Shown here in pieces: positions 17,526-28,300 of a stretch of DNA of 33,145 bases. The notes beneath the pieces were generated by a model that saw nothing but the letters and a program-made list of their open reading frames with translations, was not told the DNA's origin and did not search any database. A program made the position numbers and the translations under genes. Numbering within the stretch: position 1 is the first letter of the stretch; each line of letters starts with the position of its first letter. Source of the stretch: an uncultured Pedobacter sp. (GTDB taxonomy: Bacteria; Bacteroidota; Bacteroidia; Sphingobacteriales; Sphingobacteriaceae); the NCBI GenBank assembly GCA_938008555.1, contig CALLKE010000256.1, forward strand, positions 1-33,145, written 5' to 3'.

Positions 17526-18746
17526 ATGTCTTATCTGACTAAAAGAAATCAAATTATCACCCTATTATATCATCCTAGATTTTTACTTGCTATTTGGATT
17601 ATCATATGTGTTATTGCCAGTTTTAAACAATATGCTGTATCTGATTTAGTCCAAGGAAAATGTAACTATAACAATTTCCGAGTATTTATTCAAAGCTTTG
17701 AGCATCTTTTACAAGGCAAAAATCTTTATAATTCTTACCCCAACGAATATTTTGATTTATACCATTACGGGCCCATATTTGCTTTACTGATAGCCCCCTT
17801 TTACTATCTCCCAGTTGGAATAAGCTTAGTGCTTTTTGGAGCTCTAAATGCATGGTTTCTATTCAAAGCTATTTGGTCTCTTCCTATTGATTCACGCTCT
17901 AAAGCAATTATTATTTGGATATCAACCAATACATTGATCACCAGTACACTCAACACCCAGTTTCATGCGATATGCGCAGCCATGATTATTTTGTCATACT
18001 CATGCATTGTCTATAAAAAGGAGATCTGGAGTACCTTTTTTATTATTCTAGGAGCTTTTATTAAACTTTATGGTATTGTCGGCCTAGCTTTTTTCTTTTT
18101 TAGCAAAAACAAGAAAAAGTTTATTCTGTGGACAAGCTTATGGATCATACTAATTATACTCCTGCCTATGCTAGTAGGTAAACCCAGCTTTGTTTTACAA
18201 ACATATGCCGACTGGCATGTGTCTTTAGTAGATAAAAATGGGACTAATATCGACATCACACAAACACGCTTGGATGTGTGCGTCATGGGAATGGTGCGTA
18301 AGATTACCCATAATCCAAATTTATCGAACCTATATTATATTATACCTGCATTTGTTGTGATGGGAATCTCATTCCTCAGATTTAAACTTCATAAACAGCT
18401 GAATTTTCAATTGGCGCTATTAGCGTCTTTATTGATGTTTATCATCTTGGCAAGTACAGGATCTGAATCTCCAACTTACATTATTGCATTTCCGGGAGTG
18501 GGTATTTGGTATATCCTAGAGCGAAAAAAGAATTTTATGGTTATCTCTTTATTAATTCTAACACTTGTTATATCCAGTTTTTCGCCAACTGATTTATTCC
18601 CTCGATTTATACGACTCAATTATTTAGAACCATATGCCATAATGGCTCTACCTGTATTTTTAGTTTGGTTAAGGCTTAATTATATGATGATTACCGACCA
18701 ATTGAAGCCGATCGACTATCCTCCTACTCCAGCCACATCATCATAA
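17526..18746 (+). CDS. GT87-like polytopic glycosyltransferase (DUF2029)
   Basis: 406 aa with about nine or ten hydrophobic helices. After the first helix, the external loop holds D40 and the family pattern NNFRVFIQSFEHLLQGKNLYNSYP, then YGPIFALLIAPFYYLP at about 82-97. These are typical of the GT-C superfamily family GT87, whose members use polyprenyl-phosphate-linked mannose or related sugars on the outer face of the inner membrane. It follows the tRNA by 40 nt and precedes the GT2 gene by 12 nt. The GT2 and deacetylase neighbours suggest that it adds a lipid-carried sugar to an envelope acceptor. Donor and acceptor are not visible from the sequence. Confidence 0.8.
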   Translation: MSYLTKRNQIITLLYHPRFLLAIWIIICVIASFKQYAVSDLVQGKCNYNNFRVFIQSFEHLLQGKNLYNSYPNEYFDLYHYGPIFALLIAPFYYLPVGISLVLFGALNAWFLFKAIWSLPIDSRSKAIIIWISTNTLITSTLNTQFHAICAAMIILSYSCIVYKKEIWSTFFIILGAFIKLYGIVGLAFFFFSKNKKKFILWTSLWIILIILLPMLVGKPSFVLQTYADWHVSLVDKNGTNIDITQTRLDVCVMGMVRKITHNPNLSNLYYIIPAFVVMGISFLRFKLHKQLNFQLALLASLLMFIILASTGSESPTYIIAFPGVGIWYILERKKNFMVISLLILTLVISSFSPTDLFPRFIRLNYLEPYAIMALPVFLVWLRLNYMMITDQLKPIDYPPTPATSS

Positions 18747-18758
18747 TCTTTACTATCG

Positions 18759-19697
18759 ATGAGTCAATTAGTAAAAAAAATATCCATCGTCATACCCGCT
18801 TTCAACGAAAGCGAAAATATAAGGCCGCTTGTTGCCAAGATTAGTGAAGTATTTAAAAGCTTACATTATAACTATGAGCTGATATTTGTGAATGATGGTA
18901 GCTCAGACGGCACACAGCAGGTATTACAAAATCTAAGTCAAGAAAATTCAAACGTAAACTACATCGAGTTTTCTAGGAATTTTGGAAAAGATCTCGCACT
19001 AAAAGCAGGTATCGACCTTAGTGCATCAGATATAGTAATCACGATGGATGCCGATTTACAGCACCCCCCTGAATTAATTCCTGAAATGCTTCTTCGCTGG
19101 GAAGAGGGTTATGAGGTGGTATATGCCTACCGTAAAGAAGCCAATCCGCATTACTCGCTGATGCACAAAGCGGCGGCACAATCTTTTTATCATTTCATCA
19201 ATAGACTATCTGAGATCGATATCGAAAATGGGATTTCAGATTTCAGATTGATGGACAAAAAAGTAATTACCATCTTAAAATCGATTACTGAATTTGAAGT
19301 GTTTTTGCGTGGAATGGTGAAATGGGTGGGCTTTAAGCAAATCGGGATTGCATACACTCCTGCTGAGCGTATTTATGGAGATTCAACCTATTCTACGAAG
19401 GCATTAATCAAATTGGCATTACAAGGCATCACCTCATTTAGCGTCAAACCATTATATACGGCCGTATATTTAGGATTTTTGTTTTCTATATTATCATTAC
19501 TATACATTCCATATGTCATTTATTCTTTCTATGTAGGAGCCGAAGTACATGGTTGGGCATCTGTAATTATGACCATTGTTTTTTTCGGGGGATTGCAGCT
19601 CGTAATACTCGGCATCTTGGGAATTTATATTGGTAAGCTCTTTATCCAAGCGAAGCGCCGCCCTAATTACATTATCCGTAACACAAATCTTTCCTAA
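18759..19697 (+). CDS. GT2 glycosyltransferase, polyprenyl-phosphate sugar synthase type (GtrB/ArnC/DPM1-like)
   Basis: 312 aa. The catalytic GT-A domain opens with ISIVIPAFNESENI (8-21), has VNDGSSDGT at 44-52, FSRNFGKDLALKAG at 71-84, and the metal-binding DAD at 97-99 in MDADLQHPPELI. A GMVKWVGFKQIGIAYTP acceptor-side segment follows. Two C-terminal helices (about 236-262 and 268-292) end in a basic tail. This architecture matches GtrB, ArnC and bacterial DPM1 homologues, which move a nucleotide-sugar's sugar onto undecaprenyl phosphate. It would make the donor for the GT87-like protein. The next gene starts 5 nt after its stop. Confidence 0.9.
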   Translation: MSQLVKKISIVIPAFNESENIRPLVAKISEVFKSLHYNYELIFVNDGSSDGTQQVLQNLSQENSNVNYIEFSRNFGKDLALKAGIDLSASDIVITMDADLQHPPELIPEMLLRWEEGYEVVYAYRKEANPHYSLMHKAAAQSFYHFINRLSEIDIENGISDFRLMDKKVITILKSITEFEVFLRGMVKWVGFKQIGIAYTPAERIYGDSTYSTKALIKLALQGITSFSVKPLYTAVYLGFLFSILSLLYIPYVIYSFYVGAEVHGWASVIMTIVFFGGLQLVILGILGIYIGKLFIQAKRRPNYIIRNTNLS

Positions 19698-19702
19698 AGT
19701 CC

Positions 19703-20479
19703 ATGGTTTTATTAAGTTTTGATGTCGAAGAATTTGATATGCCCTTCGAATACGGAAAATCAATCTCTTTTGAGGAACAAATGAATATTTCAAAAGCAGG
19801 CACTTATATCGTATTGGATTTATTGAAAACCCATCAAACCAAAGCCACCTTCTTTTGCACGGCCAATTTTGCCAATCATGCCCCCCGTCTCATCGAGCAG
19901 ATCATCTATGAAGGTCATGAGGTAGCTTCACACGGATATTATCATTCTAATTTCAAGCACGAACATTTATTACAATCGCGAATAGCTTTGGAAAAGATCA
20001 CAAAAGAACCTGTGATTGGTTTTCGAATGGCCCGCATGATGCCTGTGGATGAAAAAGAAGTCGCAAAAGCAGGATATACCTATAATACATCCATCAATCC
20101 AACCTATCTACCTGGTCGGTATAATCATTTTTCAAAACCAAGAACTCACTTTATACAAGATGGTGTTTTGCAAATACCGGCCTCTGTAAGCCCCTTGATA
20201 CGTATCCCTTTATTTTGGCTATCATTTCACAATTTTCCATTAGCTATCTACAAACAGTTGTGCCGATGGACTTATTCAAGTGATCATTATTTGAATTTAT
20301 ACTTTCATCCATGGGAGTTTACTGACCTGCATGATGTTGATCGCTTTGGCTTCCCTAATTATGTAAGTAGAAATTCAGGAAATAAGATGACCAAGCGTAT
20401 GAATGGTTTAATTAAATGGATGATCAAACAGAACTACACTTTTGGCACTTTCAAAGATTTCATTTCGACTCTCCATTAG
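19703..20479 (+). CDS. Polysaccharide deacetylase (NodB-homology)
   Basis: 258 aa with a carbohydrate esterase 4 core and no signal peptide. Motif 1 is SFDVEE with D7. Motif 2 is SHGYYH with zinc ligands H77 and H81. The arginine motif is represented by GFRMARM near 106-112, and a late YFHPWEF supplies the final histidine. Length and FDVE-type motif 1 fit the XrtA/PEP-CTERM-like or ArnD-like deacetylases rather than secreted chitin deacetylases. Lack of a signal peptide suggests a cytoplasmic or membrane-surface substrate, such as an N-acetyl or N-formyl group on a lipid-linked sugar made by the GT2 partner. Convergent with the subtilisin gene, 20 nt away. Confidence 0.87.
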   Translation: MVLLSFDVEEFDMPFEYGKSISFEEQMNISKAGTYIVLDLLKTHQTKATFFCTANFANHAPRLIEQIIYEGHEVASHGYYHSNFKHEHLLQSRIALEKITKEPVIGFRMARMMPVDEKEVAKAGYTYNTSINPTYLPGRYNHFSKPRTHFIQDGVLQIPASVSPLIRIPLFWLSFHNFPLAIYKQLCRWTYSSDHYLNLYFHPWEFTDLHDVDRFGFPNYVSRNSGNKMTKRMNGLIKWMIKQNYTFGTFKDFISTLH

Positions 20480-20499
20480 TCGATGCAATTTTTAAAAGC

Positions 20500-22095
20500 T
20501 CACATTTTCTCAGCTAATTGTAAAGCTTTATAGGCATTGACAATTCCTCCAGACACACATATATCACCCAATAGCATCTTTTGAGAACCGTCATCCATTT
20601 TAATCTTTACCTTATGGCTTACTGTACTAACAGAGTTCATAATCACATTTTTCACTTGTATGGCTGTTAATTTAGGATAATATGAACGAATTAAAGCAGC
20701 CAAACCACTCACCACTGGAGCAGCCATGCTCGTCCCATTTTCTTCTTTATACAATGAATTAGGAATCGTTGATTTTATTTTGACTCCAGGCGCAAAAACA
20801 TCAACTGTTTTTTTACCATAATTAGAAAAATTCGCAATTAAGTCTTCATCATCTTTCCATCCCGATGCCCCGACTTCTATCCATGGTATAACCTCTCCTT
20901 TTTTGACATCTAAAGTATCGATAAACTGTCTGTTCGGGTAATTATCTGTTTGTTCGGTATTTTCTGAATCATTGCCTGCCGCATGTACCAAAAGAACATC
21001 TTTGGATATCGCATATTTTACAGCCTCATCAACCACTTTCTTATCCCATGAATATCCTTTTCCAAAGCTCATATTAATAATTTTAGCCCCATTATCAACT
21101 GCATACCGTATTCCATTTGCGACATCCTTATCACGCTCATCTCCATCTGGAACTACTCTAACTGCCATAATATGTGCGTTATCCGATACTCCTAGTATTC
21201 CTACGTTATTAGTTCGTGATGCCGCAATAATTCCACTTACGTGAGTACCATGCTGTGCATCTGGACCAGTGACATCATTATTACCATAAATACGTTCATT
21301 GCTATTCGAATAATCATCCCCTACAATGCTTCTGGGGTCAAAGTCGATATTGAGGTGATAGTTAACTTTTGCATTGTAGTATTTAAACCCGTCTTTGATT
21401 TCTTCGTCAACTTTCTTGAAGTCTTTTTTCTTGGCAAGCTCAGATTTAACAATTTTCACAACCTTTTTTTCAATATCATTCGCTGGACTATAGTTTGCGA
21501 AATCATGCAAAACGGGATCCGATTTATCCATTTTAGCGACTATCTGATCTATCGTCTTGTCAAAAAGAGCCATCTGAGCAAATCCCATTTCAGCGTTTTG
21601 CAGCTCATCCATATATTTAACAACCAGCTTTTGATATTCAGTTAATTCTTTCCTCTCTGTATCACTATACTTACTAGAATTAAGTGCTGTAGCATATTTA
21701 GGCTGCATTTTACGAACTAGACGAACCAGTTCTAAATTATCGTATTGCACGTTTTCCTTTGGTGAACCAATAAAGTCCCACCCGTTCACATCATCGATAT
21801 AGCCATTATGATCATCGTCAATTCCATTACCTACAATCTCTTTTGTATTCACCCATATTTTTTCCCTAAGATCTTCATGGTGAATATCGACCCCGCCATC
21901 AATCACAGCTACAATAACAGATACTCCTTTTTTCCCACTTAACAGCTCTGAGTAAGCTCGCTCTGTACTAATTCCAAAAACACCATCTTGCTTCAAATCC
22001 AAATTCTGCCAGTTTGCTTTAGGTTCATCTTTTGTTTGAGCAATACTTCCAAAATAGAGACCAATAAGCAGGATACAAAAGAAGTTTTTCATCAT
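20500..22095 (-). CDS. Secreted subtilisin-like serine peptidase (S8)
   Basis: 531 aa with an N-terminal signal peptide (MKNFFCILLIGLYFGSIAQ). Catalytic triad: D66 (VIDGGVD), H282 (QHGTHVSGI) and S456 (NGTSMAAP). The oxyanion Asn is N375 in AAGN. About 215 residues separate D and H, far more than the roughly 32 of classical subtilisin. The insertion holds a Ca-binding-like GIDDDHNGYIDD segment and a long charged helical part (about 115-245). There is no obvious propeptide beyond about 25 residues and no type IX secretion C-terminal domain. It probably acts in the periplasm or outside the cell; the substrate is unknown. It has its own promoter-like region upstream. Confidence 0.93.
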   Translation of the reverse strand: MMKNFFCILLIGLYFGSIAQTKDEPKANWQNLDLKQDGVFGISTERAYSELLSGKKGVSVIVAVIDGGVDIHHEDLREKIWVNTKEIVGNGIDDDHNGYIDDVNGWDFIGSPKENVQYDNLELVRLVRKMQPKYATALNSSKYSDTERKELTEYQKLVVKYMDELQNAEMGFAQMALFDKTIDQIVAKMDKSDPVLHDFANYSPANDIEKKVVKIVKSELAKKKDFKKVDEEIKDGFKYYNAKVNYHLNIDFDPRSIVGDDYSNSNERIYGNNDVTGPDAQHGTHVSGIIAASRTNNVGILGVSDNAHIMAVRVVPDGDERDKDVANGIRYAVDNGAKIINMSFGKGYSWDKKVVDEAVKYAISKDVLLVHAAGNDSENTEQTDNYPNRQFIDTLDVKKGEVIPWIEVGASGWKDDEDLIANFSNYGKKTVDVFAPGVKIKSTIPNSLYKEENGTSMAAPVVSGLAALIRSYYPKLTAIQVKNVIMNSVSTVSHKVKIKMDDGSQKMLLGDICVSGGIVNAYKALQLAEKM

Positions 22096-22142
22096 TTTAA
22101 TGGAATTTGAGTTTGGAAGGTAAGAAATAATTGTCTCGTCTT

Positions 22143-22173
22143 GAAATTTAGACTGGCTAGTTTGCGCAACAAA
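22143..22173 (-). promoter_or_regulatory. Promoter of the S8 peptidase gene
   Basis: Minus strand TTTG (complement of 22170-22173), a 19-nt spacer, then TAAATTTC (complement of 22143-22150), 7 of 8 against TAnnTTTG. The spacing is the textbook one for Bacteroidota, and the leader would be about 40 nt. Confidence 0.45.
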
Positions 22174-22257
22174 CCCATATTTTACAAATAATCCACAGCA
22201 TATTAGCAGTAAACAGTCTCAAGCTTACACGATTCACTACTACATCGATAGGATTAA

Positions 22258-22288
22258 TTTATTATCCAAATTTTAAGATCAATTTTTG
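22258..22288 (+). promoter_or_regulatory. Possible promoter of the 2005-aa gene
   Basis: TTTA at 22258-22261, a 19-nt spacer, then AATTTTTG at 22281-22288 (7 of 8 against TAnnTTTG). The start codon is only 17 nt downstream, so the leader would be about 10 nt. No Shine-Dalgarno sequence is visible, which is common in this phylum. Confidence 0.28.
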
Positions 22289-22305
22289 CCGCAAAATCAA
22301 ACAAA

Positions 22306-25300
22306 ATGGCAGAGATGAAATTACTAACACCAGAAGAAGAACAAGGTATTGCCTGGCAAATTGCTTCCAGCATATGGAGCAATCGTGTATCCATAGCGCA
22401 AGACTCAGCAGTGAATACTGCTTTATATGAGGGATACGCGGGCATAAAAAGTGTAGCTATTTATGCACTTAACCCGATGTCTAAAAATGAAATCATTGCA
22501 GCAAGCAAGCTCACCAGCAGTGCAATCAAGAGCATATATGCTGGAAAGATTCCTTTAGACGTTGCTAAAAATTTAAAACATGTTCTTCAAGAAATAGGAT
22601 TTCTAGAAACAGGAAATGCTGTTAAAGCAGTACAACATCTGGGGAAAACGCTTCCGATAGGTGCCCTCAAAAGCTTCGGAACCAATCTCGGAATTGCGAT
22701 CGGCTTTGAAATTACTATTGGTGCTATCAACCAAGTAAAAGAAAGAAAGAGTGAGGAAAGAGTAGAGAAATTCAGGAAAGACAACCTCGAAGCACTAAAG
22801 AAGTATGTCATTGACGAAATTAAAGACGAAGTAGGCTTCAATACATTAGAGGAGGCCTTTACGCAAGCATACAAAGATGGTACCGCATCTCAATTGTCAG
22901 AAACGCTTGAGAAAAGAGTTCAAGAACGACAACTTACATTATTGCTCAATCAATCGATCAAGGATTTAATTCAAGAGGGCAAAGATTATAACATACAAAT
23001 CACGCTCGCATTTTTAACACTGGGATTAAATATTGCCATGATGTCAATGGGAAAATGGAAATATTTCATTCCGTCGTTACAAGCATTTGTTAGACCCGAT
23101 CTGAATGTTGCCAACCTATGTTTTGGCAATACAATCGACCATGTTGAGGCACCCAAACACGAAGGGATTGTAAATTATATTGGCAGGTTTCTTCCAGGCA
23201 TAGGCGATGCTCTCGCTATTCGAGATACTGCAGAACTAGCCAGAGCTGCAATGTCGCAAAAACACTACGACTTCGGATATACTCCTTGTAATGTTGCAAA
23301 ATCGGAAATAGAGACTATCGGTAAAAGCGATGCGAATGTTGCAGCAAAAAATAAGTTGGTCCATATTTTTGCTGGCTTGGGGAATGATGAATACCCATTT
23401 TTATCTGCGCCGGATGCGGATTACACACCTAGTCAAATTCAAAATAGTATAGATGCTATTACCCAAAAGCAGGATAAAATAATTGCTGTATTGGCCACAA
23501 TAGATGCCAAAATGACCAATAAGCAGCAAAAAGATATCGCTAAACGGGAACTAGCAAAGCAGAACCGCTTTTTTGTTGATTTTGAAAAAGATTTGCTCCT
23601 GTCTGAAAAAATAAAAGAGAAACTAAGGGCCATAAAAACAGAAGAAGAAGCATTAGAAAAACTCGAAGAAGAAGTCGAAAGCCTAAAAAACAAGTTCTGG
23701 ATCAATAGGGCGATTATACCTGCCTTAGATCAAGCAATCAGTATCTATGATCTTACAGAAATTGACAAGAAAGAACTATGTGCACCTAAAATTGACACCC
23801 TCGACATTAGAGCGGAAGATGGCGCTGATCTAAAAATAGTTGACCATTATGAACGAAAAAGTTCGGCTTATGAATTATTGTTAATCGGTGAATATTATAC
23901 AGATCCATTTGGGATCGTATTTCATGCAACAACCCAGTTTATAAAAATTAAAGCTTATAAAGAAGGGCGAGACATATTATCGAAATATTCCTCTAAACGA
24001 AAGGAATTAGCTGCGATTCAAGATGATGTTGAACTGCTTCGTAAGGAAATGATCAATCTGTATTACGAAGAAATTGAGTCTCGATATGAAACAGAACAAT
24101 GTGAAACAGAACAAACAAGTATTTCAAAAAGCAGCACGTTAGAAATAATTAACGACGATATTCTAGAACGTAATACGCACTATACCCAAGCACATGCCAT
24201 ATATTCTACTCGAAGTATTGCCAATACGCATCAGCTACTAGAAGCTCTGGATGAATTGACGCGTAAAAACAGTCTTGTAACATACCTTGCTCCAACATTT
24301 GAAAATATCACCAAAACAGCCAAAGCAATATTTGAGGATCTAGACACCTATTTTGACGCTATTGACAAAGCGCATCCTGATGGTTTAAGCGTGGAGTTTC
24401 AGGTTCTAAAAGCAGAATTATTACGCACTTGGTTAACTAAACTTATCATCATTCAACGCGTACAACAATCAAAAGCTACTGCAGATCTTAAAGCACTGGA
24501 TCTATATGATGTTTTAAGCACATCACTAAAACAACATATCTCCAAAACAGACTGGATCAACACCCACGAAGCAGCAGTAATTGATCACATTTTTAACAGA
24601 ACCCCCATTCTAGCTGGAACAACTGATCAGGGCAAAAGCAACTTATTGGATATTTTAAAAGTGGATGCATTCACTAAATCATTGATTGATGCAGCCAACA
24701 CAGCAGTCACCAAAAATGACTTTAAACTATCTACTGATATTTTGAATATGATCAATGATCCTATTTTCACGAATGAGAAAACAAAATTGAAAACAGATTG
24801 TCAGAAGTTCACGGATCCAAAATCTGCATCCACCAAAGCCCGGTATCAATACTTAATGAGTATCCGATCTGCCTGTATCATCTCAAAAAACTGGGATAAA
24901 CTAGCAAAACTGAATGCGCTAATTCGTGCCATTATTTTAGTTCAACAAACACCCATTTTTAAAAATAATGCAAGCATTTATCATGCCGATCAGCATAAAA
25001 AGTATCCACTTGCTACGGTACATTTATTTCGAGCACTGAATATTCCAGTGGGCCGACCTATTGATGGAAAGGCGTCTGGCGAAGCACTGGCTATTTTACT
25101 GCAGCATACGACAGATGATGTAAATCTTGAGCATATTTTTAAGAATTCAAATGAGACCATATCAGCGGCTAATCTCCTGCAAATAGCCAATGAAGTTTTG
25201 AGTACAAATGCTGAAGAGCTCGCATTGATAGCTCAAGAAAATATCTTTATAAAAGAAATGCTTGAGAAATGCAGCACGGGCGATTTAAAAGCACTTGTTG

Positions 25301-28300
25301 ACAAAAACAAACAAAACAATTTTGGCAATAAAACCATCCGGAAACTTCTAAATCAAATCTTTATTCAAGAAAAAGCGAAGATAGAAGCCAGTAATTTTAT
25401 TTCTCTTTTCAGGAGCTTAAAAGCCTTATCTATTGATGTACAAAGTAACGAGCTAGATGACATTGCCAAACTGAGGTATTATTTATACACATTAACTCTG
25501 GATGATACGGCAGATTTTAAATTAAATATCCCTCAAATATTGTTACCAAAGCCCGAAGACTTTGTGCATAAAATCAATAAAGAGCATGATTTTTCTACAG
25601 ATGAAGTAGTTTCTTTGCATGAAGCAGTAAATCCATTTTTTCCATCACACGAGTGGCTTAATCATCAAAAGGGAACAAACATACTTTATCCAGAAACCGT
25701 TTATACCCAACTAAAATCCAATCCTCAAAATGCCGACTTGCATATCATCAACCATGCACCTGGTAAAATGGTGGTAATTCCGCTTGATATTTTAGTAACC
25801 AAAAGTAAAAACACACTAAGCTTTTCATCTATTCGATTAGACAAAGTTGAAAGTCATTTTGATCTATACCGACATAATTGCGATCTCGTTATTGTGGCTC
25901 CAACAGATCATGAGAATCATCAATCACTATTCTATAAAATCCAGAATTTTAAAGATGTACTATCCATTTGTAATGGTAGAGGTAGATTTCAAATTATTAG
26001 TTCTGAGGGAGATCACTATTTTGATTTTTCTGACACCAATCAATTTGAGACCTTACTTCTATTCGACAACTACCTCAAAACAAATCAGCGTTCCATTAAA
26101 GATGGTGTGAGTTTACAAGAAACTCAAAAGCAAGAAACAGAGGCCATCAATCAATTATTTTTAGATAAAAAGACGGATATCAATGACAGTGGATTTCTCC
26201 AAAATGATCAAGCAGTAACACTAGCGAATAACCGAGTTGCAACAACCAACAATTTAGCTCAGAAAGCCATTCTAATAACCCTTGATGAAGATTTGACAAG
26301 GAACCCTAATCAAGTGATGCTACCCTATAAAAAGCATGGTTTTTTCCCTTTTCGAGGACATGCAAATGGAAGCTCATTATTTCTGATGGTTAAGGACAAT
26401 AACTCAGAACATTTCGTCCTGTTTTGTATCAAAGAGTATAAGCAGTTACTCACAAAATGGGGGAAAAGTGAGTTTTATTTTTCGTCTTCAGATAGACTAG
26501 GCTCTTTAACTATCTCCAGAGAAAGTTTTGACCAGCTTCCTTACTACAGCGATTATTTTTATAAAACAGTAACCATAGCCCAAAAACAACCTCAAGAAGA
26601 ACAAGAAATACTTCTTTCTCAGGCAGAAAAAGATAGGCAATTTGAATTTGCCAGGCATTCAGATGGCTTTGTTGTTGCTGAAGCCGATATCAAAAAATTA
26701 GTCGATTTAAGAAAGCAATGTAAAACCAAAAAGGAGTATCAAAAACTAGCACAAATCAATCAACTAATTAGAAATCTGATCGCATATCAGGAATCTACCC
26801 TATTAAAGAAATATGCTGCTCTTGATCTGGAAAGAGGTGGAAAAAAAAGATCATTTAACAAGACGAGTAGTTTGTTATTAGCACAGTTAGGGCTTCCAAT
26901 TATAAAACCAATTACCAATATGCCTTCTTTTGATGCATTGGACGCGGTGCTATCACCTGAAATCAATATGCCTATCACCGATGCACCAGATGGATTAAAA
27001 ACTGCTGATGGCTTAATACAGATCCCTTTAGATACGAAAACCACTTACTTATTAGATAGCGTAAGCAAGCATATTTTGAGTGCCAATGCCAATGAGCTGG
27101 CCTATACAGATACCGTCAATGATTTAGTTGAAAAGTTTTCTAATCCTACTGATAGTTCTTGGTTTCCGGTCAATCAGAGTTTTAAAGAAGAAGTGCAAAA
27201 ATTAAAAGAGCTCATTGCTCCCGAAGGTAACATCGTTGATAAAAATCACATTTTATGGATTCGTAAGCTCATTCAAAAACTGATTGACAAAAAAGATTTT
27301 AAACATATTGGACTCTTTTTGGAAGTGATGGGTGTCCACATACGAGCTCATGATAAACATTTAAGCGAAGATCCTTTTTCGACATCCGATTTCGAAACTA
27401 TCAAGTACATGCTTGTTTTTAATGGCTTGCTCATCGAGGAGGAGGCTATTCAGCTCAATACACTATTAGATGCTGCAGCTCTGACTAGGCAAAAAGCCAT
27501 TGAATGCAAAACTACTATTGAGACAATGGTACAAGCTGTAAATAAAATCACCGTGAGCCAGTTCATGCAAGATTTTACACCATCATCTACGAGTGAAATA
27601 GGTACAAAAACGTTATACAATCTGGTTTTAAATCACGATAGCAAAGCAACAGACCCCATCTGGTATGGCATTAAAAAAGAAGACCAGATCAAGCTCATCG
27701 TACCAACCAATAAGCTCATCGATCTAAAAGATGAAGTGGATAAACAATTCCAAATAATTGTAACAAATTATTGCAGTAGGTATTTACCCATCATCTCTTT
27801 ATCAGAAATTTTAGCACTTAAGCAGGCTTTAGCTGCTTGCTTTGATCATCAAATTAATGAGCTACTGACCATCAATAGCAGCATCACTGCAAAAGTGGTG
27901 GTCGATCATTGGAACGATAAAATCCGAGATATCAAACAGAAGGCATGTTCCATCATTTCCAATGTGCAACAGCTAGCAGGCTTAGGTACTAAAACAACAG
28001 CACAACAAACCGCTTTTGATACTTTAAAAATGCTTCATCCATCTGCGGATATTTTAAGCATCGATGTGGATGAAATACAAAAAGGTGTTTATCAGAAATA
28101 CCTCGATTCTAAACAAGCAGATGCTATTACGCTCAACTTACCTGTTCAGATAGCGGTAAAGCTAGATGATCAAAAAATAAGCGCATTGAACATCCTCGAT
28201 ATTTTATTGACAGAGGTTAAACAGGACGCTCATTTAGTTGATCAACTAAAACTGCCAGCAGATTATAGCGATGAGGTTTTGATTGAGAAACTATTTGCTT

